Positions 1 through 5,760 of a stretch of 8,223 nucleotides of DNA are shown one piece after another. Below the pieces are notes generated by a model. The model was not told where the DNA came from and searched no databases. It saw nothing but the letters and a program-made list of their open reading frames with translations. The translations under genes were made by a program, and so were the position numbers. Where the stretch lies: contig JANNOS010000094.1 of the NCBI GenBank assembly GCA_031399315.1, positions 1-8,223 of the forward strand, in the 5' to 3' direction. This DNA is from Methylotenera_A sp031399315. GTDB taxonomy: Bacteria; Pseudomonadota; Gammaproteobacteria; Burkholderiales; Methylophilaceae. How positions within the stretch are numbered: the first letter of the stretch is position 1; the number at the start of each line of letters is the position of its first letter.

Positions 1-545
1 CGCAAAACGCACAAGGCTTGGTGGTGGTCGATATGCACGCCGCACACGAGCGCATTATGTATGAGCAACTTAAAAATGCGCTCGATGATAACGCGGTGAG
101 TATGCAGCCATTGCTCATCCCCGTAAGTTTTAATGCAGATAGGCTAGAAGTGGCAACCGTTAACGAGGAGCTGGCAAGCGGTGCGGATAATTTGCGACAA
201 CTCGGTTTTGATATTGCCGTGCTTTCGCCTTCTACATTAGCAGTTCGCGCAGTGCCGACCATGTTGCAAAACGCAGATGCCGTACAGCTCGCCCGCGACG
301 TACTGAAAGATTTACGTGAATACGGGGCTTCACGTGCGCTCACGGAGCGCCGTAATGAGTTATTAGGCACCATGGCCTGCCATGCTGCTGTGCGCGCCAA
401 TCGAAGCCTCACCATCCCCGAAATGAATGCCTTGCTACGCGATATGGAAGCGACAGAACGTAGTGGACAATGCAATCACGGCCGCCCAACTTGGTTTCAA
501 GTGAGCATGAGCGATTTGGATAAGATGTTTATGCGGGGCAGATGA
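1..545 (+). CDS. mutL: DNA mismatch repair protein MutL, C-terminal part (5' end outside window)
   Basis: This is the dimerisation and endonuclease domain of MutL, which links MutS mismatch recognition to strand incision and excision. The frame is open from base 3, with no start in the window, so the N-terminal ATPase domain lies upstream. Visible family motifs are DMHAAHERIMYE at bases 30-65 (the DQHA-x2-E-x4-E metal-binding endonuclease motif, Q replaced by M), ACHAAVRA at 375-398, CNHGRPT at 471-491, and FMR just before the C-terminus (the FxR motif). Known biology: MutL proteins with these motifs nick DNA themselves and belong to organisms without MutH, unlike E. coli MutL. The stop TGA overlaps the ATG of the next gene in ATGA, so translation is probably coupled. 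GC is about 52%. The identification is firm; the fragment covers roughly the last 180 residues. Confidence 0.95.
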   Translation, partial: QNAQGLVVVDMHAAHERIMYEQLKNALDDNAVSMQPLLIPVSFNADRLEVATVNEELASGADNLRQLGFDIAVLSPSTLAVRAVPTMLQNADAVQLARDVLKDLREYGASRALTERRNELLGTMACHAAVRANRSLTIPEMNALLRDMEATERSGQCNHGRPTWFQVSMSDLDKMFMRGR

Positions 546-1288
546 CAAAAAACATGGACAGAGCTGACGACGTTAAAGCATGGTTAAACTGGGTGGTTTT
601 GACTAGCGTACCCCTCCGTAAATTGGATATAAATAGGTTGCCAGTAGGAATTACTTCAGGCTGTTTAATTGACTATGGACACAAGCGGTTTATTTTGTCG
701 GTCGAGCATGCGGTAAAAAAACATCTTCCTCAGGAGTGGGTTATAGAGCTGGGTTATGATGATGAAAAAGGCACTGAGATATATAAACCAAACTATTTTA
801 ATTATCTTGCTGAAGTAAGACTCTCTGATGAATCAATTAAGCATATTGATTTTTGCTATGCAGAAGTTCCAAAAGACATCGTAGCTTATTACCAACATAT
901 CAATATAACAGGAAAAACTTTATCTAAAGTCCCGCGCCATATTTTTTCTACTAGACTTGAGTTAACACCAACAAGAGAGCAAATTTATGCTTTTTCTGGG
1001 CAAATTTTTCCTGAGAAAGTTGAAAATCATACATTGTGCACAGAGGTCCATGTCTATCCTGGAATGAAGTATATTGGGGATGATGGAGAGTTTCATCTTT
1101 TTAAACTACCTGTTGAACATCCAGGAAATGAGTTTTTTCAAGGTTGTAGTGGCGCCCCTATAGTTGACATGGATAAAAATGTTGTAGCTTTAGTATGTAG
1201 TGGAGATGTTGATAGAAATATAATTTATGGGATATCCGTTGCAAGATATAAAAGTTTATTCGACGTTAATCTCAAGTTGAAAAAATGA
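542..1288 (+). CDS. trypsin-like serine protease domain protein, cytoplasmic, probable acquired cargo gene
   Basis: I do not recognise a named family, but the 248-residue protein carries a plausible complete chymotrypsin-fold (PA clan) triad in canonical order. His56 lies in FILSVEHAV (like the 'TAAHC/V' strand), after GITSGCLID, which resembles the usual GTGFLI opening. Asp103 lies in HIDFCYAEV (like 'DIALLK'). Ser203 lies in GCSGAPIVD (GxSGxP), followed by a hydrophobic strand VVALVCSG. There is no signal peptide, transmembrane segment or PDZ domain, so it is not DegP/HtrA-like and should act in the cytoplasm. It overlaps mutL and miaA by ATGA at both ends. The only Shine-Dalgarno-like tract is GGGG at 535-538, which fits ATG 542 only loosely; Met5 (554) is an alternative start. 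GC is about 36%, far below both neighbours, which suggests horizontal acquisition. Substrate and role are unknown; a stress, defence or regulatory protease is possible. The fold is inferred from motifs only. Confidence 0.75.
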   Translation: MTKNMDRADDVKAWLNWVVLTSVPLRKLDINRLPVGITSGCLIDYGHKRFILSVEHAVKKHLPQEWVIELGYDDEKGTEIYKPNYFNYLAEVRLSDESIKHIDFCYAEVPKDIVAYYQHINITGKTLSKVPRHIFSTRLELTPTREQIYAFSGQIFPEKVENHTLCTEVHVYPGMKYIGDDGEFHLFKLPVEHPGNEFFQGCSGAPIVDMDKNVVALVCSGDVDRNIIYGISVARYKSLFDVNLKLKK

Positions 1289-2247
1289 ATATTAAGTCGC
1301 AATTATTGGCTATCTTTCTCATGGGCCCAACCGCCAGCGGCAAGACTGGCGCGGCGGTGCACTTGTATTCAAAACTGCCAGTTGAAATTATCAGCGTCGA
1401 TTCTGCGCTGGTATTTAAAGATATGAACATAGGCACCGCCAAGCCAGATGTGGCTACGCTGGCAGCCGCACCGCATCATTTAATTGATATGATTCCACCA
1501 ACCGAGGCCTATTCTGCTGCGAATTTTAGAAGTGATGCCCTGCGTTTAATGGCAGAGATTACTGCGCGTGGCAAAATTCCTTTATTAGTAGGCGGCACAA
1601 TGTTGTATTTTAAGGCGCTAGAGGGCGGTTTAAGTGGTTTGCCAGAGGCTGCACAAGAAGTGCGCGCAAAACTCGACGCAGAAGCCGCGCAAATAGGCTG
1701 GCCAGCCATGCATAAGAAACTTGCGAGCACAGACCCAGAAACCGCCGCACGCTTAATGCCTAACGATATGCAGCGTATTCAGCGGGCGTTGGAAGTGTAT
1801 GAAATTACGGGTGAAACCATGTCTAGTCTTTTTCTAAAGCAAACGGCCGAGGCTTTGCCTTACAAATTACTTAAAATTGTGCTGATTCCCAGCGACCGCA
1901 AAGTGCTGCATGCACGTATTGAAGCGCGCTTTGAACAGATGCTAAAAGATGGTTTTGTGGACGAGGTGAGGGCGCTGATTGCCAAGTACCCAAGTTTAAC
2001 GCCAGAATCAACTTCTATGCGCTGCGTGGGTTACCGGCAAGCGTTGGAATTTTTATCAAAGCAACATTTGAATGGTGACTTTGATTTGGCCGAACTGCGC
2101 GACAGAGGTATATTCGCCACGCGTCAATTAGCAAAACGTCAACTGACATGGCTACGTGGAATGGATGATGTGCTTGAAATAGATTGTTTAAATACCAATC
2201 TAAACAAATTGGTATTTAATGAAGTAAATCAATTTATTAAGGCTTAA
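1285..2247 (+). CDS. miaA: tRNA dimethylallyltransferase MiaA
   Basis: Transfers the dimethylallyl group from DMAPP to N6 of A37 in tRNAs reading UNN codons, the first step of i6A/ms2i6A synthesis; it acts in the cytoplasm. The 320-residue length is normal for the family. Visible motifs are the P-loop GPTASGKT (residues 14-21), VDSALVFKDMNIGTAKP (about 38-54, with the conserved Asp39-Ser40), HHLIDMIPPTEAYSAANF (64-81), VGGTMLYFKAL (102-112), RIQRALEVYEITG (164-176), SMRCVGYRQAL (244-254) and the C-terminal QLAKRQLTWLR (281-291). The ATG at 1285 overlaps the stop of the upstream protease gene (ATGA); no good Shine-Dalgarno is visible, so coupled translation is likely. mutL next to miaA is a common proteobacterial arrangement, here split by one extra gene. 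It converges on dapC across a repeat-containing gap. Confidence 0.96.
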   Translation: MNIKSQLLAIFLMGPTASGKTGAAVHLYSKLPVEIISVDSALVFKDMNIGTAKPDVATLAAAPHHLIDMIPPTEAYSAANFRSDALRLMAEITARGKIPLLVGGTMLYFKALEGGLSGLPEAAQEVRAKLDAEAAQIGWPAMHKKLASTDPETAARLMPNDMQRIQRALEVYEITGETMSSLFLKQTAEALPYKLLKIVLIPSDRKVLHARIEARFEQMLKDGFVDEVRALIAKYPSLTPESTSMRCVGYRQALEFLSKQHLNGDFDLAELRDRGIFATRQLAKRQLTWLRGMDDVLEIDCLNTNLNKLVFNEVNQFIKA

Positions 2248-2284
2248 TTTTAATAAATTACATTAATTAATTATTACAAACTTT

Positions 2285-2395
2285 GTCATTCTGGCGTAGG
2301 CCAGAATCTAGTCAAGATTGCACTTAAAGTGTTGTCAGTAAATAACCATGCGCTGCACTGTGGGTCGTCTGGATTCTGGCCTACGCCAGAATGAC
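2285..2395. repeat. 111-bp element with perfect 24-bp terminal inverted repeats, each arm a dRS3-like palindrome
   Basis: The arms at 2285-2308 and 2372-2395 are exact reverse complements over 24 bases. Each arm contains an 8-4-8 palindrome: ATTCTGGC-gtag-GCCAGAAT at 2288-2307 and ATTCTGGC-ctac-GCCAGAAT at 2373-2392. The pattern ATTCTG-N8-CAGAAT has the same 6-8-6 architecture as the neisserial dRS3 repeat (ATTCCC-N8-GGGAAT). Similarity extends imperfectly a few bases inward (TAG at 2309-2311 against CAG on the other strand at 2371-2369). The 63-base core has no gene and holds a small palindrome, CACTT-a-AAGTG, at 2321-2331. I see no target-site duplication. It lies between two convergent genes, so the long hairpin may hinder readthrough or protect 3' ends on both strands. 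It could be a non-autonomous mobile element (MITE) or two facing copies of a dispersed repeat. Confidence 0.85.
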
Positions 2396-2409
2396 GGTAC
2401 TAGGTGTTT

Positions 2410-3621
2410 TTAAAGTTGCTGTATGCGTTTTGCTGCTTCAACGCATTCTTCTAGGCTTGCAACCAACGCCATACGTATGAAGTTTTGCCCTGGGTTAATG
2501 CCATGCGCCTCGCGCGCTAAATAGCTGCCTGGTAGCACAGTAATGTTGCATTCGCGGTACAGTTTTAAAGCCAGCTCGGTATCGCTTTCTTTGCGATTTA
2601 CATCTTGTTTTATTTTGGCCCATAAATAAAAGGCCGCATCAGGCATTTCAACATCCAGCACATTTTTCAGCATGGGCGTGACTATATTAAATTTTTCAGC
2701 GTAAAGTCTACGGTTTTCAATGACGTGCGCTTCGTCGTTCCACGCCGCGATTGAGGCGGCTTGTACTGTTGGGCTCATCGCGCAGCCATGATAGGTACGG
2801 TACAGCGTGAATGCTTCAATTATCTTTTCATCGCCCGCCACAAAGCCTGAACGCATGCCCGGCACGTTAGAACGTTTGGAAAGCGAGGCAAATACCACCA
2901 AATTGGCATGGCTGCGACCCAATAGGGATGCTGCTTGCAGAGCACCTAATGGCGGCGTTTTTTCATCAAAATAAATTTCTGAATAACATTCATCTGCCGC
3001 AATGACAAAGTTATATTTGTCAGAGAGTTCAAATAATGTTTTCCACTGGGCTAAGCTCATCACCTTGCCAGATGGGTTGCCTGGGCTACATACAAATACT
3101 AACTGCGTGCGGCTTAATATTTCTGCGGGCACACTTTCAAAATCCATCGCGTGCTGAGTTTCTGGCAATGTATTGATAAAATAAGGTTCAGCACCTGCCA
3201 AAAACGCAGCACCTTCGTAAATTTGGTAAAACGGGTTGGGCGAAATCACGATTGGTTTCGCGTGATGTTTATTATTTGGGCTACTATCAATAATGACTTG
3301 TGCAAAGGCAAAAAGCGCTTCACGGCTACCATTCACTGGTAAAATCGCTTTTTCTGGATTTGGCGCAGCAATATTGTATCGGCGTGCAATCCACGCAGAA
3401 ATGGCCTCACGCAAGGCTGGCACGCCCACTGTAGTTGGGTAGGTCGCCAAACCCGCTAGGTTATCAACTAAGGCGTCTTTAATGAGCTGTGGTGTGGCAT
3501 GTTTAGGCTCACCAATGGATAAGTTAATGGGCGACAATGCTGGATTAGGCGTTGTGCCTTTAAATAAATCGCGTAGGCGTTGAAATGGGTAGGGTTGTAG
3601 CTGTGTTAAATGTGGGTTCAT
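2410..3621 (-). CDS. dapC: succinyldiaminopimelate aminotransferase DapC (PLP-dependent, class I/II)
   Basis: Converts N-succinyl-2-amino-6-ketopimelate and glutamate to N-succinyl-LL-diaminopimelate, in the succinylase branch of lysine and DAP synthesis (cell-wall precursor); cytoplasmic and PLP-dependent. Numbered from ATG 3621 (403 residues), the N-terminus MNPHLTQLQPYPFQRLR matches the DapC type. Fold-type I landmarks are NLSIGEP (33-39), NGSREALF (97-104), SPGNPSGK (179-186, Asn182), AADECYSE (208-215, Asp210 and Tyr213), SLSKRSNVPGMRSGF (246-260, Lys249 as Schiff-base lysine) and FIRMAL (381-386, Arg384 for the substrate carboxylate). An in-frame GTG two codons upstream (3627) is possible but fits the family start less well. 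No Shine-Dalgarno is visible, and a -10 box ends only seven bases before the ATG, so the mRNA may be nearly leaderless. It stands alone, without dapD or dapE nearby. A related class I aminotransferase is the only realistic alternative. Confidence 0.88.
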   Translation of the reverse strand: MNPHLTQLQPYPFQRLRDLFKGTTPNPALSPINLSIGEPKHATPQLIKDALVDNLAGLATYPTTVGVPALREAISAWIARRYNIAAPNPEKAILPVNGSREALFAFAQVIIDSSPNNKHHAKPIVISPNPFYQIYEGAAFLAGAEPYFINTLPETQHAMDFESVPAEILSRTQLVFVCSPGNPSGKVMSLAQWKTLFELSDKYNFVIAADECYSEIYFDEKTPPLGALQAASLLGRSHANLVVFASLSKRSNVPGMRSGFVAGDEKIIEAFTLYRTYHGCAMSPTVQAASIAAWNDEAHVIENRRLYAEKFNIVTPMLKNVLDVEMPDAAFYLWAKIKQDVNRKESDTELALKLYRECNITVLPGSYLAREAHGINPGQNFIRMALVASLEECVEAAKRIQQL

Positions 3622-3628
3622 AGCCACT

Positions 3629-3636
3629 ATTATAAT
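3629..3636. promoter_or_regulatory. shared palindromic -10 box (ATTATAAT) for dapC and the EamA gene
   Basis: The octamer is its own reverse complement and gives a perfect TATAAT on both strands: + strand at 3631-3636, - strand at 3634-3629. For the EamA gene it predicts a start near 3643, followed by AGGAAG and a TTG codon. For dapC it predicts a start within a base or two of ATG 3621. No convincing TTGACA-like -35 lies at 16-18 bases on either strand, and no TG extension is visible. Function is inferred from the consensus and position only. Confidence 0.55.
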
Positions 3637-3653
3637 TTAGCATACAATAAATT

Positions 3654-3659
3654 AGGAAG
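3654..3659 (+). promoter_or_regulatory. ribosome binding site deciding the TTG start of the EamA gene
   Basis: AGGAAG sits four bases before the TTG at 3664 (six from the AGGA core). The longer reading frame from ATG 3610 would begin inside dapC and upstream of the -10 box, so it could not be translated from that promoter. The TTG start is therefore preferred. Confidence 0.65.
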
Positions 3660-3663
3660 TGCT

Positions 3664-4569
3664 TTGAATAATAGTAATAAAAATGCGTTTGCGATATTTG
3701 GTCTGCTCTTTGGTGCATTGGCATGGGGAGTGATTTGGTATCCTTACCGACTAATGGCTGAGGCGGGCGTTTCTGGCGTAGCTTCTAGTTTTTATACTTA
3801 CAGTATTGCCACCACATTTGCTGGATTGTATTTTAGCAAGCATTGGCGCGGGTTATTTGAACAACCTAAAAGTATCTTATGGCTGGGCTTAATTGCAGGC
3901 TGGACTAATTTAAGCTACGTGCTGGCCGTAATAGATGGCGAAGTGATGCGTGTGATGCTGCTATTTTATCTTTCGCCGCTTTGGACATTATTACTTGCAC
4001 GTTTTTGGTTGAAAGAAGCGATTAGTAAAATTGGCTTTGTATCGATTGCCATTGCTTTGGTGGGCGCTTATATTATGCTGGCTGGGCCATTCAGTGCAGT
4101 TGCGAGTTATTTGCCAATTCCGCACAATATTGCTGAGTGGCTGGCACTGTCTGCGGGCATAGGATTCTCGCTCACAAACGTGATTACGCGTAAATCGAAC
4201 CATTTAAGCATACGTGCAAAATCGTTTGCGGTGTGGATAGGTGTGGTGAGCGTGGCGCTGATTTGTGCCCCTATTTTGGCGCTTATTAATCCCGCACAAA
4301 GCTTTCCATGGCCAAGTTTCTTTAGTTTAAATCAATGGCTATTGATGGTTTTTATTGCGCTACTACTCATTTCTGCCACATTGTTGGTGCAATTCGGCGT
4401 CACGCAGCTCACTGCGATACGTGCTTCGGTATTATTTTTGTTTGAGTTGGTGGTGGCGGCAATTGCTTCGTATTACTTGGCACACGAGGCGATGACGTTG
4501 AACGAGTGGGTAGGCGGTAGTTTGATTATTGCAGCAGCGTTAATATCCTCATTTAACCATGCTGACTAA
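3664..4569 (+). CDS. EamA/DMT-family inner-membrane transporter
   Basis: A 301-residue integral membrane protein of the drug/metabolite transporter superfamily, whose members move small metabolites such as amino acids across the inner membrane; the substrate here cannot be told. About ten hydrophobic segments are visible (roughly residues 8-28, 38-57, 71-91, 96-113, 121-141, 158-175, 187-209, 224-244, 250-272, 281-297), forming two EamA repeats. Family-like signatures are FGALAWGVIW near the N-terminus, YLSPLWTLLLARFWLKEAIS (102-121) closing repeat 1, and SVLFLFELVVAAIASYYLAHEAMTLNEW, at 255-282 (residues split for length: SVLFLFELVVAAI, then ASYYLAHEAMTLNEW), closing repeat 2. Start TTG 3664 is chosen for its AGGAAG site; an upstream ATG at 3610 overlaps dapC and adds a non-family, polar N-terminus. 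It converges on pilU with only 19 bases between the stops and no obvious terminator. Divergence from dapC might hint at amino-acid export, but that is only a guess. Confidence 0.88.
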   Translation: MNNSNKNAFAIFGLLFGALAWGVIWYPYRLMAEAGVSGVASSFYTYSIATTFAGLYFSKHWRGLFEQPKSILWLGLIAGWTNLSYVLAVIDGEVMRVMLLFYLSPLWTLLLARFWLKEAISKIGFVSIAIALVGAYIMLAGPFSAVASYLPIPHNIAEWLALSAGIGFSLTNVITRKSNHLSIRAKSFAVWIGVVSVALICAPILALINPAQSFPWPSFFSLNQWLLMVFIALLLISATLLVQFGVTQLTAIRASVLFLFELVVAAIASYYLAHEAMTLNEWVGGSLIIAAALISSFNHAD

Positions 4570-4588
4570 CAGAAGCAGCTAAAACACA

Positions 4589-5686
4589 TTAACCGCCAAA
4601 ACCACCCGCCGCACCTTCGGCTGCAAAGCGCATTTTAAGCGATAGGTCATTACGCGAATCTGCGTTGGCCAGTGCATTTTCCTCATCAATTTTGCCATTA
4701 CTAAACAACCTAAACAGCGCTTGGTCGAAGGTGTTCATGCCAATATCGTTGTTGTCGGCCATAATCTCCTTCATTTCACCGAGTTTTTGTTTTTGGATGA
4801 GTTCGGCGACATAGGGTGTATTAATCAACACTTCAACCGCTGCCACACGTTTTTGCACCTTACCGGGGATTAATCGTTGCGAAACAATGCCCACTAAATT
4901 GAGCGAAATTCCAAGTAGTAAGCCGTGTTTAGCTTCAGTTGGGAAGAATGAAATAATGCGCTCCAGCGCTTGGTTTGCGTTGTTGGCGTGCAGAGTTGCT
5001 AGGCATAAATGCCCTGTTTCAGCATAAGCCAGCGCCTGTTTCATGCCCTCCATATCGCGCACTTCACCAATTAAGATCACATCGGGCGCCTGACGCATGG
5101 CATTTTTTAAAGCGTTTTCGAATGAGTGTGTGTCGATGCCCACTTCGCGCTGGTCAACAATTGATTTTTTGTGCACATAAACAAATTCAATTGGGTCTTC
5201 AATGGTGACAATGTGGCCAGTTTCGTTAGCGTTGCGGTAATCAATCATTGAGGCAAGTGTGGTCGATTTGCCCGAGCCAGTCGCACCAACAACCAAAACC
5301 AGACCACGTTTACGCATAATTAAATCGTGCAAAATATTCGGTAAACCTAGCACCTCAAAATCAGGAATCTCGGTTTTAATATGGCGAATCACCATGCCTA
5401 CTTCGCCGCGTTGGCGGAAGACGTTAATCCGAAAACGACCAATATCTTTGCGGCCAATCGCAAAATTGCATTCTAAGTTTTCTTCAAATTCTGCAATTTG
5501 CGCAGGCGTCATAATGGAATAGGCAATTTCTTTCACCATGCCAGGCGCCATGATTTGGTTATTGACGGCAACAGTTTCGCCCTCGATATCCATGTGAATT
5601 GCTGCACTTGTGCTAAAAAATAAATCAGATCCGTTGTTATCGGTCATGAATTTCAACACGGGTGTGATATCGACAGCTGCCATCAT
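4589..5686 (-). CDS. pilU: type IV pilus retraction ATPase PilU (PilT-family)
   Basis: A cytoplasmic hexameric secretion-type ATPase that assists PilT in depolymerising type IV pili (twitching, DNA uptake, adhesion). In 365 residues it shows an N-terminal PilT/PilU domain (GSDLFFS at 19-25), Walker A GATGSGKST (134-142), an Asp box region (TIEDPIEFVY, 161-170), Walker B VILIGEVRD (203-211) and a His box TLHANNANQALERI (231-244). The 'HANNANQAL' wording and the SLNLVGIVSQRLI segment (261-273) point to PilU rather than PilT, which usually reads HTNSA and SL(R/K)AV. The C-terminus is Gly/Ala-rich. There are two adjacent ATGs at 5686 and 5683; AGGA at 5693-5690 is three bases from the first and six from the second, so the second may be the true start. 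pilT, normally next to pilU, is not in the window. The upstream gene is a GT41 glycosyltransferase on the same strand. Confidence 0.9.
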   Translation of the reverse strand: MMAAVDITPVLKFMTDNNGSDLFFSTSAAIHMDIEGETVAVNNQIMAPGMVKEIAYSIMTPAQIAEFEENLECNFAIGRKDIGRFRINVFRQRGEVGMVIRHIKTEIPDFEVLGLPNILHDLIMRKRGLVLVVGATGSGKSTTLASMIDYRNANETGHIVTIEDPIEFVYVHKKSIVDQREVGIDTHSFENALKNAMRQAPDVILIGEVRDMEGMKQALAYAETGHLCLATLHANNANQALERIISFFPTEAKHGLLLGISLNLVGIVSQRLIPGKVQKRVAAVEVLINTPYVAELIQKQKLGEMKEIMADNNDIGMNTFDQALFRLFSNGKIDEENALANADSRNDLSLKMRFAAEGAAGGFGG

Positions 5687-5689
5687 AAT

Positions 5690-5693
5690 TCCT
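5690..5693 (-). promoter_or_regulatory. pilU ribosome binding site with two candidate ATGs
   Basis: On the minus strand the order is AGGA-att-ATG-ATG. Spacing to the first ATG (5686) is three bases and to the second (5683) six; the latter is closer to the usual optimum, so the mature start may be one codon downstream. Confidence 0.6.
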
Positions 5694-5721
5694 GTTTGTT
5701 GATTAATTTAAATTGTCAGAA

Positions 5722-5740
5722 GCTGTGTTTTTATCACAGC
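5722..5740. promoter_or_regulatory. 6-7-6 dyad (GCTGTG/CACAGC) spanning the pilU -10 box
   Basis: GCTGTG at 5722-5727 and CACAGC at 5735-5740 are perfect inverted repeats separated by seven A/T bases. These seven bases include the TAAAAA proposed as the -10 box. The dyad could be an operator for a repressor, or the hairpin of a weak terminator of the upstream glycosyltransferase gene. There is no U-tract after it on the minus strand, which argues against an intrinsic terminator. TGTGA-N5-ACACA recalls a CRP-type half-site pair, but the spacing is one base short. Confidence 0.4.
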
Positions 5741-5756
5741 GTGTTTATTAAATCAA
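5728..5756 (-). promoter_or_regulatory. candidate sigma-70 promoter for pilU
   Basis: On the minus strand TTGATT (5756-5751; 4 of 6 to TTGACA) is followed after 17 bases by TAAAAA (5733-5728; 4 of 6 to TATAAT), with a TG extension at 5736-5735. It sits in the 74-base gap between the glycosyltransferase gene and pilU and would give a leader of about 35 bases. It suggests that pilU can be transcribed separately. The match is moderate and in AT-rich DNA. Confidence 0.4.
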
Positions 5757-5760
5757 TGCT

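Noticed and set aside
542..1288. Identification of the protease as DegP/HtrA
   Set aside because: There is no signal peptide and no PDZ domain, and the catalytic context is GCSGAP, not the GNSGG(A/P) of HtrA; only the general trypsin fold is supported.
2285..2411. Classical intrinsic terminator between miaA and dapC
   Set aside because: The hairpins are strong but no U-tract follows directly on either strand (a short T-run begins about ten bases later on the + strand only), so I list it as a repeat with a possible termination effect.
4570..4588. Terminator between the EamA gene and pilU
   Set aside because: The 19-base gap has no inverted repeat; any termination signal would have to lie within the coding ends.
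5722..5740. CRP/FNR binding site
   Set aside because: The TGTGA...ACACA halves are separated by five bases instead of six and one half is imperfect, so the assignment is not supportable.
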